From Streptomyces violaceusniger Tu 4113 (GTDB lineage Bacteria; Actinomycetota; Actinomycetes; Streptomycetales; Streptomycetaceae), in contig NC_015957.1 of NCBI RefSeq assembly GCF_000147815.2, positions 3,658,001-3,722,000 on the forward strand: DNA of 64,000 nt, written 5' to 3'. Both the position numbers and the translations under genes were made by a program. The notes under the pieces were generated by a model. That model was not told the DNA's origin, ran no database searches, and saw only the letters and a program-made list of their open reading frames with translations. Below, piece by piece: positions 26,306 through 34,416 of this stretch (positions within the stretch are counted from its first letter, which is position 1; every line of letters begins with the position of its first letter).

Positions 26306-27649
26306 ATGGACATCAGGGAGAGCACGGAGAGCACGGAGAGCATGGGGACCACGGGGGCCACGGGGACCACGGGGACCACGCCGGGCACACGGGGCCCGCG
26401 CGGCGAGGCCGGACGGCGCGCGTTCGCCACCGAGGCCGTCCACGCCGGGCGCGAGGACCTTCCGGCCATGGGACTGCACGCCGTACCCCTGGATCTGTCG
26501 ACGACCTATCCCTCGTACGACAGCCGCCAGGAGGCCGCCAGGATCGACGCGTTCGCCGCCACCGGCGCCCGGCCGGACGGCCCGCCCGTCTACGCCCGCC
26601 TGGACAATCCCACCGTGGCCCGCTTCGAGACCGCCCTGGCCCGGCTGGAGGGCACCGAGAGCGCGGTCGCGTTCGCCAGCGGCATGGCGGCGCTCAGCGC
26701 GTGTCTGCTGGCGCGCGGGTCCCAGGGGCTGCGGCATGTGGTCGCGGTCCGCCCGCTGTACGGGTGCAGCGACCATCTGCTGGACGCCGGGCTGCTGGGC
26801 ACCGAGGTCACCTGGGTGGATCCGGCCGGGATCGCGGAGGCGATACGCCCCGACACCGGTCTCGTCATGGTCGAGACCCCGGCCAATCCGACGCTCGCCG
26901 AAGTCGATCTGCGGGCCGTCGCCCACTCCTGCGGTACGGTCCCGCTGCTCGCGGACAACACCTTCGCCACACCGGTGCTGCAGCGCCCGGCCGAGCGGGG
27001 CGCGAGCGCCGTACTGCACAGCGCCACCAAGTACCTCGGCGGACACGGCGATGTGATGGGCGGCGTGGTGGCCTGCGACGAGGAGTTCGCCCGGGCGCTG
27101 CGGCAGGTGCGGTTCGCCACCGGCGGGGTGCTGCATCCGCTCGCCGGATATCTGCTGCTGCGCGGACTGTCCACGCTGCCCGTACGGATGCGGGCCGCCT
27201 CGGCGACCGCGGCCGAGCTGGCCAGGCGGCTGGCCGCCGATCCCCGGGTGGCCCGCGTCCACTATCCGCGGATCGGCGGGGCGATGGTCGCCTTCGAGAC
27301 CCGCGGCGATCCGCATGCGGTGATCTCCGGGGTGCGGCTGATCACCCCGGCGGTCAGCCTGGGCAGTGTGGACACCCTCATCCAGCACCCGGCCTCCATC
27401 AGCCACCGCATCGTGGCCGAGGGGGACCGCCACTCCTCGGGGATCGGCGACCGGCTGCTGCGGATGTCGGTCGGGCTCGAGGACGTCGCGGATGTCTGGC
27501 GCGACCTGGACCAGGCGCTCGACGGCGGCCCGGCGGGGCGCGGCGCCCACCGGGCGGAGCGCGCGGCCTACAGCGATGTCCCGGCCGGTCTCAGCGCGAG
27601 TGCGGCAGCGGGGGGACCGGTGCCGGTGCCGGGTCCAGGCGGGCGCTGA
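26306..27649 (+). CDS. Cys/Met metabolism PLP-dependent enzyme (cystathionine gamma-lyase/synthase type)
   Basis: A 447-residue fold type I PLP enzyme. AVHAGREDLPAMGLHAVPLD and YARLDNPTVARFETALARLE belong to the family N-terminal half; ETPANPTLAEVDL follows. The PLP lysine is in HSATKYLGGHGDVMGG. HRIVAEGDRHSSGIGDRLLR and MSVGLEDVADVW close the domain. It probably acts in transsulfuration or methionine degradation. The N-terminus has Thr/Gly-rich micro-repeats; ATG 26342, behind GGAGAGC, is a plausible alternative start. The C-terminus extends about 35 residues and overlaps the convergent gene by 59 bases. Confidence 0.9.
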   Translation: MDIRESTESTESMGTTGATGTTGTTPGTRGPRGEAGRRAFATEAVHAGREDLPAMGLHAVPLDLSTTYPSYDSRQEAARIDAFAATGARPDGPPVYARLDNPTVARFETALARLEGTESAVAFASGMAALSACLLARGSQGLRHVVAVRPLYGCSDHLLDAGLLGTEVTWVDPAGIAEAIRPDTGLVMVETPANPTLAEVDLRAVAHSCGTVPLLADNTFATPVLQRPAERGASAVLHSATKYLGGHGDVMGGVVACDEEFARALRQVRFATGGVLHPLAGYLLLRGLSTLPVRMRAASATAAELARRLAADPRVARVHYPRIGGAMVAFETRGDPHAVISGVRLITPAVSLGSVDTLIQHPASISHRIVAEGDRHSSGIGDRLLRMSVGLEDVADVWRDLDQALDGGPAGRGAHRAERAAYSDVPAGLSASAAAGGPVPVPGPGGR

Positions 27650-28853
27650 TCACCAGCGTGCCCTGCTCGATCTGGTAGTCCAGCGGCAGTTCGAGGGAGC
27701 GCATCGCGGTCACCATACCGGTGTTGGCCGACTGGGTGACGGCGTAGACGCTTCCGTAGCCGGTCTCGGCGGCCATCGCGACCAGCCGCCGCAGCAGCTC
27801 CCCGCCGACGCCGCGCCGCTGCCACTCGTCCTCGACGATCAGGGCGACCTCGGCCTCGTCCCCGTCCCACAGCAGATGGCCGAGGGCGACCAGCCGCCCG
27901 GAGGCGGTGTACGCGGCCAGGGTGCGGCCGAAGCGCGGGCTCAGCAGATGGGCGAGGTAGCGGTCGGCGTCGCCGACCGGTCCGTGGTAGCGCAGCGAGA
28001 GCGTCGCGGGGGAGCAGCGGGCGTGCATCTCGCGGGCCGCGGTCAGGTCGCCGGCGTCGGCGCGGCGCACGGTGATGGCGTTGCCCTCGGGCAGCGTCAG
28101 CACATCACCGTCGTGCGGGATCCGCGGGCCGAGCCGGGCGTCCAGCTCGACCAGCGCGCGGGCCCGGGCGAACTCGGTCGGGGTGAAGGGCAGATACGGC
28201 CGCTCGATGACGATCGCGCCGCCGGACGGGTCGCGCAGCCGCATCACGGTCTCCTCCAGGACACCTTCGGCGGGCGGTGTGCTCTCCAGGGAGCGGCCGC
28301 TGAAGGACTTGGCGGGAACCGAGCGGATGGTGCAGCGGCCGAACAACTGGCGCAGGGCGAGCGGGAGTTCGGCGGCGTCCAGGGCGGTACGGGTGGCCAG
28401 GGTCAGCGCCCGGGTCGGCGCGTCCACCAGGTCGTGGGCGTCGGCCCGCTCGACCCAGGTGTCGCTGCCGCCCGCGGCCGCGACGGCGTCGGTCAGCTCG
28501 ACGGACGGCAGGGCCTCGGGCGCGCGCAGCAGGAATTCGTCCACCGTGCCGTCCGTCAGCGGATGGGTCTGCAGGGCCAGGATGTCGACCCGGTGCCCGG
28601 CCAGTGCCGCGCACAGCGCGGCGAGGGTGCCCGGCTCGTCCCTTACGGTCGTGCGCATCCGCCACAGCGTGGTGGGCTCGGGGGTCGTGGTCTGCGGGGC
28701 GCCCGCGGCGTGGGCGTTGTGCGCGTCGGCCGCGGGCGAGGGTGAGCTGCCCGGGGGTGCGTGGTCCTGGCGCCGTGACCACCATGCGACCAGCTCGCGC
28801 CGCCAGCGGGGGCGGTGCCGGGAAGGGTGCTCGGGGGTCGCTCGAAATGTCAT
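27591..28853 (-). CDS. ACT-like domain / GNAT N-acetyltransferase fusion
   Basis: A 420-residue protein. Residues ~65-130 form an ACT-like domain (MRTTVRDEPGTLAALCAALA, VDILALQTHPLTDG), usually an amino-acid sensor. The C-terminal ~160 residues are a GNAT fold, with ITVRRADAGDLTAAREMHAR and acetyl-CoA loop VEDEWQRRGVGGELLRRLV. The combination suggests acetylation, perhaps of lysines, controlled by an amino acid. ATG 28853 has GAGGGTG 6 bases ahead. It converges with the PLP enzyme, with overlapping 3' ends. Confidence 0.85.
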   Translation of the reverse strand: MTFRATPEHPSRHRPRWRRELVAWWSRRQDHAPPGSSPSPAADAHNAHAAGAPQTTTPEPTTLWRMRTTVRDEPGTLAALCAALAGHRVDILALQTHPLTDGTVDEFLLRAPEALPSVELTDAVAAAGGSDTWVERADAHDLVDAPTRALTLATRTALDAAELPLALRQLFGRCTIRSVPAKSFSGRSLESTPPAEGVLEETVMRLRDPSGGAIVIERPYLPFTPTEFARARALVELDARLGPRIPHDGDVLTLPEGNAITVRRADAGDLTAAREMHARCSPATLSLRYHGPVGDADRYLAHLLSPRFGRTLAAYTASGRLVALGHLLWDGDEAEVALIVEDEWQRRGVGGELLRRLVAMAAETGYGSVYAVTQSANTGMVTAMRSLELPLDYQIEQGTLVISARLDPAPAPVPPLPHSR

Positions 28854-28976
28854 GCAAACACCCTCGCGCAAAGGTGTTGCGTGATCACGAACGGACTGTG
28901 ACCTATGGGTTAAGGGTGCATCTGATAACAGAAGCTCATTTTGTCCGAAATTAAAAAGTTGAAGTCCGAGGTTCCG

Positions 28977-29510
28977 TCACCCTACCGTCCACCTGCGCAG
29001 TACCCTGCCGCAACGCCGTGCGTACGCCCGCTGGAAGAGCGGCACCAGCGGCCCGCCGGCCCGGCTGAACCAGGAATCCGGGCGGCTGAACGCCGTCACC
29101 GTCAGCACCACCGAGCCATCCGGCTCCAGGTCCACCAGGAACGACTCCTCGCCGCGCTCCGGATGGCCGGGCAGCGTGCCGTACGCGAAGCCGGTCCGGG
29201 TCTCCTCCGCGACCGTCCACACCACCTCGCACGGCGCGCGCAGCCGCAGCCGTCCGACCCCCAGGCCCACCACGACCGGCCGCCCGGGGGTGGCGACCGG
29301 ATCCGCGGCGCGGATCGACACCCCCACCGCCCGGTGCATCCGCCAGTCCATGACCGCGCGCCCGGCCGCCTCGAACGTGCCCCGCCCGTGGCCGATGCGG
29401 GTCCGCACCCGTAGCCGGCGATAGCCGGCGGGCAGCGGCCACCGTCGGGTGGCGCCCACCTCCGGATAGGTGAGACGGGAGGCCGGGTCGGGGGCGTCGG
29501 TGGATCCCAT
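28977..29510 (-). CDS. DUF1990 family protein
   Basis: A 177-residue protein recognisable as DUF1990 from LTYPEVGATRRWPLPAGYRR, VGLGVGRLRLRAPCEVVW, GFAYGTLPGHPERGEESFLV and FSRPDSWFSRAGGPLVPLFQ. The family has no established activity and looks like a START/SRPBCC-type beta-rich ligand-binding fold. The 123 bases between its stop and the acetyltransferase start are unusually AT-rich (TTTTGTCCGAAATTAAAAAG), probably promoter DNA. Confidence 0.88.
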   Translation of the reverse strand: MGSTDAPDPASRLTYPEVGATRRWPLPAGYRRLRVRTRIGHGRGTFEAAGRAVMDWRMHRAVGVSIRAADPVATPGRPVVVGLGVGRLRLRAPCEVVWTVAEETRTGFAYGTLPGHPERGEESFLVDLEPDGSVVLTVTAFSRPDSWFSRAGGPLVPLFQRAYARRCGRVLRRWTVG

Positions 29511-29514
29511 GCCC

Positions 29515-29669
29515 GTACGGTACGCGGCGGCCTTACGACGAGCGGCGCCGGAACGCGGCGGCCTTACGGTGCCCAGCGCGGGAACACGGCGGCCTTACGG
29601 TCGCGGTCAGGCTTGCGCGGCGGCCTTACGGTGCCCGGCGCGGGAACGCGGCGCCCTTACGGTGCCTTC
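29515..29669. repeat. 31-bp tandem repeat, five copies
   Basis: CCTTACG recurs at 29531, 29562, 29593, 29624 and 29655, exactly 31 bases apart each time. The unit consensus contains GCGGCGGCCTTACGGTGCCC, preceded by GGCGCGGGAAC. Copies 1 and 4 are the most diverged. A partial sixth copy (CGGGAACG) begins near 29671. There are no distinct spacers, so it is a minisatellite. It fills the region upstream of phoD. Confidence 0.9.
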
Positions 29670-29710
29670 TCGGGAACGCCCCGCGGGGCACTTCCCCGGT
29701 GCGGGCGCCC

Positions 29711-29736
29711 GGTTATTCACTGGGCGTTCGTAAGAG
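29711..29736 (+). promoter_or_regulatory. Weak PHO-box-like direct repeats upstream of phoD
   Basis: TTCAC (29716) and TTCGT (29727) lie exactly 11 bases apart, the spacing of direct-repeat units bound by PhoP in Streptomyces (GTTCACC-type). The match is limited to two short units. The gene downstream is a phosphatase, which makes phosphate control plausible. Confidence 0.35.
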
Positions 29737-29798
29737 CGGCATCTTGTACGGATAACAAACACAACAGCACAGCAGTTCTACGAGCAACGGAGGGCACC

Positions 29799-31388
29799 AT
29801 GGGGCGGGAATCCGGCAGAGGGATCGGACGGCGCACGGTATTGCAGGGATCGGCGGCCGCGTCGGCGGCGCTCGCGGTGCCCGCCGTGGCGTCGGCCGCG
29901 TCGGCCACGTCCGGCGCGCCCGCTCAGGCGCTGTCGGGGCGTCCGAGCGCCCAGTGGGGCGTTCAGGTGGGCGATGTGACGACGTCTTCGGGGCTGGTGT
30001 GGGTCCGCTCCGACCGTCCGGCCCGCATGATCGTGGAGACGTCCGCGACCGAGTCGTTCGCGCGGGCCAAGCGGTGGCGGGGCCCGCTGGTCGGCCCCGG
30101 CACCGACTTCACCGGCCGCACCGCACTGCACGGCCTGCCCGCCGGGAGCCAGGTGCACTACCGGGTGCTGCTGGCCGACCCGGAGGACCCGCGCCGCACC
30201 AGTGAGGCGGTGCACGGCACGTTCCGCACGGTTCCCGAGCGCCGTAAGGACGTGCGTTTCGTCTGGTCGGGCGATCTGGCGGGGCAGGGCTGGGGCATCA
30301 ACCCGGACCACGGCGGCTACCGCATCTTCGAGGAGATGCGCCGCCGCGAGCCGGACTTCTTCCTGTGCAGCGGCGACAACATCTACGCCGACGGCCCGAT
30401 GACCGAGACCGTCAAGCTGCCCGACGGTTCCACCTGGCGCAATCTCATCACCCCGGAGAAGACCAAGGTCGCCGAGACGCTCGACGAGTACCGCGGCAAC
30501 TTCCGGTACAACCTGCTCGACTCCGCGTTGCGCCGCTTCCACGCCGAGGTGCCGACCATCACCCAGTGGGACGACCACGAGGTGCTCAACAACTGGTACC
30601 CGGGCGAGATCCTGGTCGACGACCGCTACACCGAGAAGAACGTCGACGTGCTGGCCGCCCGCGCGCGCCAGGCGTTCGCCGAGTACTTCCCGATCAGCAC
30701 GCTGCGGCCGGACGCGAGCGGCCGCGTCTACCGGGTCCAGCACCACGGCCCGCTGCTGGACGTCTTCGTGCTGGACTGCCGCACCTACCGCGACCCCAAC
30801 TCGCCGGGCCGCCAGCCGAAGGACGCCCAGGGCATCCTGGGCGCCGAGCAACTCGGGTGGCTCAAGCGCGAGCTGTCGCGGTCGCGCGCGGTGTGGAAGG
30901 TCATCGCCTGCGATATGCCGCTGGGCCTGGTGGTCCCGGACGGGGACACCGACTTCGAGGCCGTCGCGCAGGGCGACCCGGGCGCCCCGCTCGGCCGTGA
31001 GCTTCAGATGGCCGACCTGCTCCGGCACATCAAGCACCGGAAGATCACCGGCACGGTGTGGCTGACGGCGGACGTCCACTACACCTCGGCGCAGCACTAC
31101 GACCCCTCGCGGGCGGCGTTCAAGGACTTCGCGCCGTTCTGGGAGTTCGTCTCCGGTCCGCTGAACGCGGGTGCCTTCCCCTCGGTGAAGCTGGACGGCA
31201 CGTTCGGCCCCGAGCAGCCCTTCGTCAAGGCGCCGACCGTGGCGAACGTCTCGCCCGCCGAAGGCTTCCAGTTCTACGGCGAGGTGGACATCGACGGCGA
31301 CAGCGCCGAGATGACGGTCCGGCTGCGCGAGGATGGCGGCAAGGTGCTCTTCACCAAGGTCCTGCGTCCGGGTCTGGTCGGCCAGTAG
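29799..31388 (+). CDS. phoD: Alkaline phosphatase D family protein, Tat-secreted
   Basis: A 529-residue secreted phosphatase/phosphodiesterase. The N-terminus has a twin-arginine signal (GRRTVLQGSAAASAALAVPA). An N-terminal fibronectin-like domain (VQVGDVTTSSGLVWVRSDRP) precedes the metallophosphatase domain with VWSGDLAGQG, LCSGDNIYADG, TQWDDHEVLNNW and WLTADVHYTS, binding Fe/Ca. It releases phosphate from phosphodiesters outside the cell. A GGAGGG site precedes ATG 29799. A weak PHO-box-like repeat lies upstream and a hairpin terminator follows. Confidence 0.92.
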   Translation: MGRESGRGIGRRTVLQGSAAASAALAVPAVASAASATSGAPAQALSGRPSAQWGVQVGDVTTSSGLVWVRSDRPARMIVETSATESFARAKRWRGPLVGPGTDFTGRTALHGLPAGSQVHYRVLLADPEDPRRTSEAVHGTFRTVPERRKDVRFVWSGDLAGQGWGINPDHGGYRIFEEMRRREPDFFLCSGDNIYADGPMTETVKLPDGSTWRNLITPEKTKVAETLDEYRGNFRYNLLDSALRRFHAEVPTITQWDDHEVLNNWYPGEILVDDRYTEKNVDVLAARARQAFAEYFPISTLRPDASGRVYRVQHHGPLLDVFVLDCRTYRDPNSPGRQPKDAQGILGAEQLGWLKRELSRSRAVWKVIACDMPLGLVVPDGDTDFEAVAQGDPGAPLGRELQMADLLRHIKHRKITGTVWLTADVHYTSAQHYDPSRAAFKDFAPFWEFVSGPLNAGAFPSVKLDGTFGPEQPFVKAPTVANVSPAEGFQFYGEVDIDGDSAEMTVRLREDGGKVLFTKVLRPGLVGQ

Positions 31389-31406
31389 CCGTATGCGGCG
31401 CGGTGC

Positions 31407-31437
31407 GCGGCCCCGTGCGGAACACCCGCGGGGCCGC
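31407..31437 (+). terminator. Hairpin terminator after phoD
   Basis: Perfect 9-bp arms GCGGCCCCG (31407-31415) and CGGGGCCGC (31429-31437) lie 19 bases after the phoD stop, between it and the convergent hydrolase pseudogene. There is no T tract, as is usual in high-GC actinobacteria. Confidence 0.65.
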
Positions 31438-31496
31438 GGACCGGGCGGCGCGCGGGAACGGCGGGTGATCCGGGGTGCCGGGCGGGAAGCCGGTCG

Positions 31497-32320
31497 TCAG
31501 CGGCTGCCGTCCAGGATGACGCGGGCGACCAGCGCGGGGTCGTCGTTCATGGGCACATGGCCGCAGCCGGGGAGGCGGACCAGCCGGGCGCCGGGGATGA
31601 CCCGCTTGGCGCGGACGCCCTGGCGGCGCGGCAGCACCCGGTCGCGCGAGCCCCAGGCGATGGTGACCGGGACATCGGGGATGTCATGCGTGAACAGCTC
31701 GGAGTTTCCGGCGGCCAGCGTGGCGTCGAAGCCGACCGCCTCACGCATCGCCCGCGTCTCGGCGACGACCGCGGCCGGTGAACGCCGCGCGGGCCGGGCG
31801 TAGATGGCGCCGGTCAGTGCGGCCCGTCCGGCCGCGCCGCGGGCCAGCCAGGCCACCAGCGGCGGCGGCAGCACCCGCGCGCCGGCCCGCATGGCGGACA
31901 GCACGCCGAAGGCGTAGCGCCGCTCGGCCTCGTTCCAGAACTGGGCCGGGGACAGCGCGGTGACGGACCGTACGAGTCCGAGTCGGCCCAGCTCCAGGGC
32001 GAACAGCCCGCCCAGCGAGCCACGTCGGGGCGCTTGACACCAAGGGTCTCGAAGAGCGCGCCGAGCACCCGTATGACGCCGTCGAGGTCGTAGGGGATGC
32101 CGTCCGGCAGCGCGTCCGACGCCCCGAAGCCGGGCAGATCCACGGCGATCACCTCGCGGTCGACCGCGAGGATGTCCAGCACCGGCTCCCACGCCTGCCA
32201 GTGGTGGCCGATGCCGTGCAGCAGTACCAACGGCCGCCCCGCGCCGCGCCGTTCGTGGACGACCCGGGCGGTGCGGGGGCCGCCGGGGGTGGCGACGGAA
32301 AAGGAGAGGGACGCGGGCAT
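31497..32320 (-). pseudogene. Alpha/beta hydrolase with a frameshift at the nucleophile elbow
   Basis: Two overlapping frames encode the halves of one hydrolase. From ATG 32320 (behind GAGGAG): LVLLHGIGHHWQAWEPVLD, VIAVDLPGFGASDALPDG and ETLGVKRPDVA. In the other frame to 31497: GSLGGLFALELGRLGLVRSV, VTIAWGSRDRVLP with the acid, and LPGCGHVPMNDDP with the His. Family members read VAGNSLGG at the join. Here about 7 bases are missing near 32027, removing part of the Gly-x-Ser-x-Gly elbow and shifting the frame. The product should be inactive unless the sequence has an error. Confidence 0.75.
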
Positions 32321-32390
32321 GGGATGGCTCCTCGCGATCGGCGTTCGGGCAGGCGCGCATGCGGCGTATGAGACAGCATGTCAGCAAGAG

Positions 32391-32403
32391 TTACCGGAGG
32401 GTA
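32391..32403. promoter_or_regulatory. TTACC/GGTA inverted repeat upstream of hydrolase
   Basis: TTACCGGAGGGTA, an imperfect palindrome, lies 70 bases ahead of the hydrolase. Similar TTACC-GGTAA motifs are bound by TetR-type regulators of lipid genes in actinobacteria. No regulator is adjacent. The rest of 32330-32621 holds no gene I can support. Confidence 0.3.
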
Positions 32404-32621
32404 GCCCCGGTGCCTGTGCATACGCCTACGCCGACCGCGAGCGGTGCGCGCCCCGCGCGAGTGAATCGCCGAGGGGCTGGCCCGTCGGCTCTCGGGGCGA
32501 ACGGCCCCGGCGTCATGTCGACGTGCCCACACCGCGATTCCCGGCGACCCTGAGCGGCGCCGCGAGCTGAACGGCGCCTTCGCGCACTGAACGGGACCCC
32601 GGCGCCCGGGGCGCGGCGCGG

Positions 32622-33404
32622 TTACAGCCCGCCCGCGACCCGCAGCACCGCGCCCGTCGTGTACGACGCATCCGGCGACAGCAGCCACGCCACCGCGCCC
32701 GCGATCTCCTCCGGCTCCCCCGGGCGTCCCATCGGCACCCGCCCGGGGTTGCGCCACGGCCGCTCGGGGTCGCCCATCCGTGCGTGGATGTCGGTCAGCG
32801 TCATCCCGGGCTGGACGGAGTTGACCCGGATCCCCTCCGCCGCCAGCTCCTTCGACAGTCCGACGGTCATCGTGTCGACCGCCGCCTTGCTGGCCGCGTA
32901 GTGCACATACTCCCCGGGGCTGCCGGTCGTCGCCGCGCCCGAGGAGATGTTGACGATGGCGCCGCCCTGCCCGCCGTGGCGCGTGGACATCTCGCGCGCC
33001 GCGCGCCGGGCGCACAGCAGGGCCCCGGTCACATTGACGTCCACGACGCGGCACATCACCTCGGGTGAGGTCTCGGTGAAGCGGCCCAACGGCCCGGTGA
33101 TCCCGGCGTTGTTGACCAGGCCGGTGATCGGCCCCAGCTCCTCCCGCACCCGGTCGAACATCGCCTCGACCTGCTCCGCGTCGCTGGTGTCGGCCTGGAC
33201 GACCACCGACCGCACACCCTCCGCGCGCACCGCCGCCGCCCACCGCTCGGCCGCGTCCTGGGCGCTCTCGTAGCCGATGGCGACGCTGTGCCCGGCGCGG
33301 GCGAGCCGCACCGCCACCGCCGCACCGATACCGCGACTGCCCCCGGTGACCACCGTGACCTGGTCCGTGCCCATCCGCTTGCTCAGCTCCGCCCCGTAAC
33401 GCAT
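32622..33404 (-). CDS. SDR family oxidoreductase (FabG-like)
   Basis: A 260-residue classical SDR. It has the cofactor motif VVTGGSRGIGAAVAVRLARAG, VNNAGITG, the catalytic Ser in IVNISSGAATTGS, Y-x-x-x-K in HYAASKAAVDTM, and a VNSVQPGMTLTDI loop. This matches 3-oxoacyl-ACP-reductase-like glucose/ribitol dehydrogenases; substrate unknown. The start may be ATG 33404 (after GGAA) or ATG 33374, the more typical N-terminus (MGTDQVTVVTGG). It is divergent from a DasR-like regulator with a dre-like site in between. Confidence 0.9.
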   Translation of the reverse strand: MRYGAELSKRMGTDQVTVVTGGSRGIGAAVAVRLARAGHSVAIGYESAQDAAERWAAAVRAEGVRSVVVQADTSDAEQVEAMFDRVREELGPITGLVNNAGITGPLGRFTETSPEVMCRVVDVNVTGALLCARRAAREMSTRHGGQGGAIVNISSGAATTGSPGEYVHYAASKAAVDTMTVGLSKELAAEGIRVNSVQPGMTLTDIHARMGDPERPWRNPGRVPMGRPGEPEEIAGAVAWLLSPDASYTTGAVLRVAGGL

Positions 33405-33441
33405 TTCGTTCCGACGGTCACCGACGATAACCGGTCAAAGG

Positions 33442-33457
33442 ATTGGTCTTGACCAAG
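33442..33457. promoter_or_regulatory. dre-like (DasR-type) operator
   Basis: ATTGGTCTTGACCAAG contains TGGTCTTGACCA, one base away from the DasR responsive element core TGGTCTAGACCA. It lies between the SDR and a GntR/HutC regulator gene. DasR, or this DasR-like paralogue itself, could bind it. Confidence 0.6.
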
Positions 33458-33568
33458 TTCGCACGCCGCCTTATGGTCACATTGATACTGCAACAACCTT
33501 TAATAAAGAAGCGCGCATAACTGTGAAGGCGCGCACGCCTGTCGGCCGTCGGAATCAAGGGGGACAGA

Positions 33569-34315
33569 GTGGGGACCACGCAGCTTGAATCGGTGCCTGA
33601 GCCCAAGTACTGGCATCTGAAGACCGTGCTCAGCGACGCGCTCGACTCGGAGTTCGCGGTCGGGGAGATCCTGCCCAACGAGCGTGAGCTGGCAGCCCGC
33701 TTCGGCGTCGCCCGCGCCACCCTCCGGCAGGCCCTCGAGCAGCTTGAGCTGGAGGGCAGGCTGCAGCGCCGCCGCGGCGTCGGCACCACCGTCGCCCCGC
33801 CCCGCGTCGGCGTGGCCGTCGGGGACTACGCCCACGGCTGGACCGACACCTCCGGTGAGGACACCTGGCAGACCGTGGACAGCACCGAGGCCGTGCCGCC
33901 CGCCGAGGTCGCCCGGCTGCTGGAGCTCGACCCCGACACCCCGGTCCACCGGGTGCGCCGCACCAGGATGACCCACGGCCAGCCGCTCGCCGCCGAGCTG
34001 CTGTACGTACCGGCCGACTCCGTCCCCGGCCTCGCCGCCATCGACACCCCCAGCGGGCTGGCCCGCGCCCGCGCGGTGCTGCGCGAGCTGCGCCGGCTTG
34101 AGCTGGAGGGCCGTGAGCAGACCGTGGAGCTCGGCTCGGCCCGCGCGGACGACGCCAAGGAGCTCGACCGGCTGCCCGGCGCCCCCGTCCTCCTCGTGAC
34201 CACCCGCTATGTGGCCGAGGGCCGCACCGCGGCCGTCGCCGTGGCCACCTACCGGGCCGACACCTGCCGGCTCACCTTCGGTGACGCGGCGGGCGAGGAG
34301 CTTCTGGCGGGCTGA
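33569..34315 (+). CDS. GntR/HutC family regulator (DasR-like)
   Basis: A 248-residue regulator. The N-terminal winged helix includes FAVGEILPNERELAARFGVA and RATLRQALEQLELEGRLQRR; a RGVGTTVAPPRV linker follows, then a UTRA ligand domain (DTPVHRVRRTRMTHGQPLAA, ELLYVPADSVPGL). This is the DasR/NagR plan; those proteins sense amino-sugar phosphates. It is diverged from DasR, so it is more likely a paralogue. GTG 33569 is supported by an AAGGGGG site. A dre-like box upstream suggests autoregulation or DasR control. Confidence 0.9.
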   Translation: MGTTQLESVPEPKYWHLKTVLSDALDSEFAVGEILPNERELAARFGVARATLRQALEQLELEGRLQRRRGVGTTVAPPRVGVAVGDYAHGWTDTSGEDTWQTVDSTEAVPPAEVARLLELDPDTPVHRVRRTRMTHGQPLAAELLYVPADSVPGLAAIDTPSGLARARAVLRELRRLELEGREQTVELGSARADDAKELDRLPGAPVLLVTTRYVAEGRTAAVAVATYRADTCRLTFGDAAGEELLAG

Positions 34316-34416
34316 TCCGGGCCCGTTCTGTGTCGTGGGCGCGTCTCGCGTCGCCGCCGCGTACGGCACTCCGAAACCCAGATCCCCCAACGCCCCGGCC
34401 CGCCCCGCGTCCCGCG

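Noticed and set aside
29515..29669. Regularly spaced repeats that might be a CRISPR array
   Set aside because: The whole 31-base period is repeated with no unique spacers, no cas genes are nearby, and copies diverge internally. It is a tandem minisatellite.
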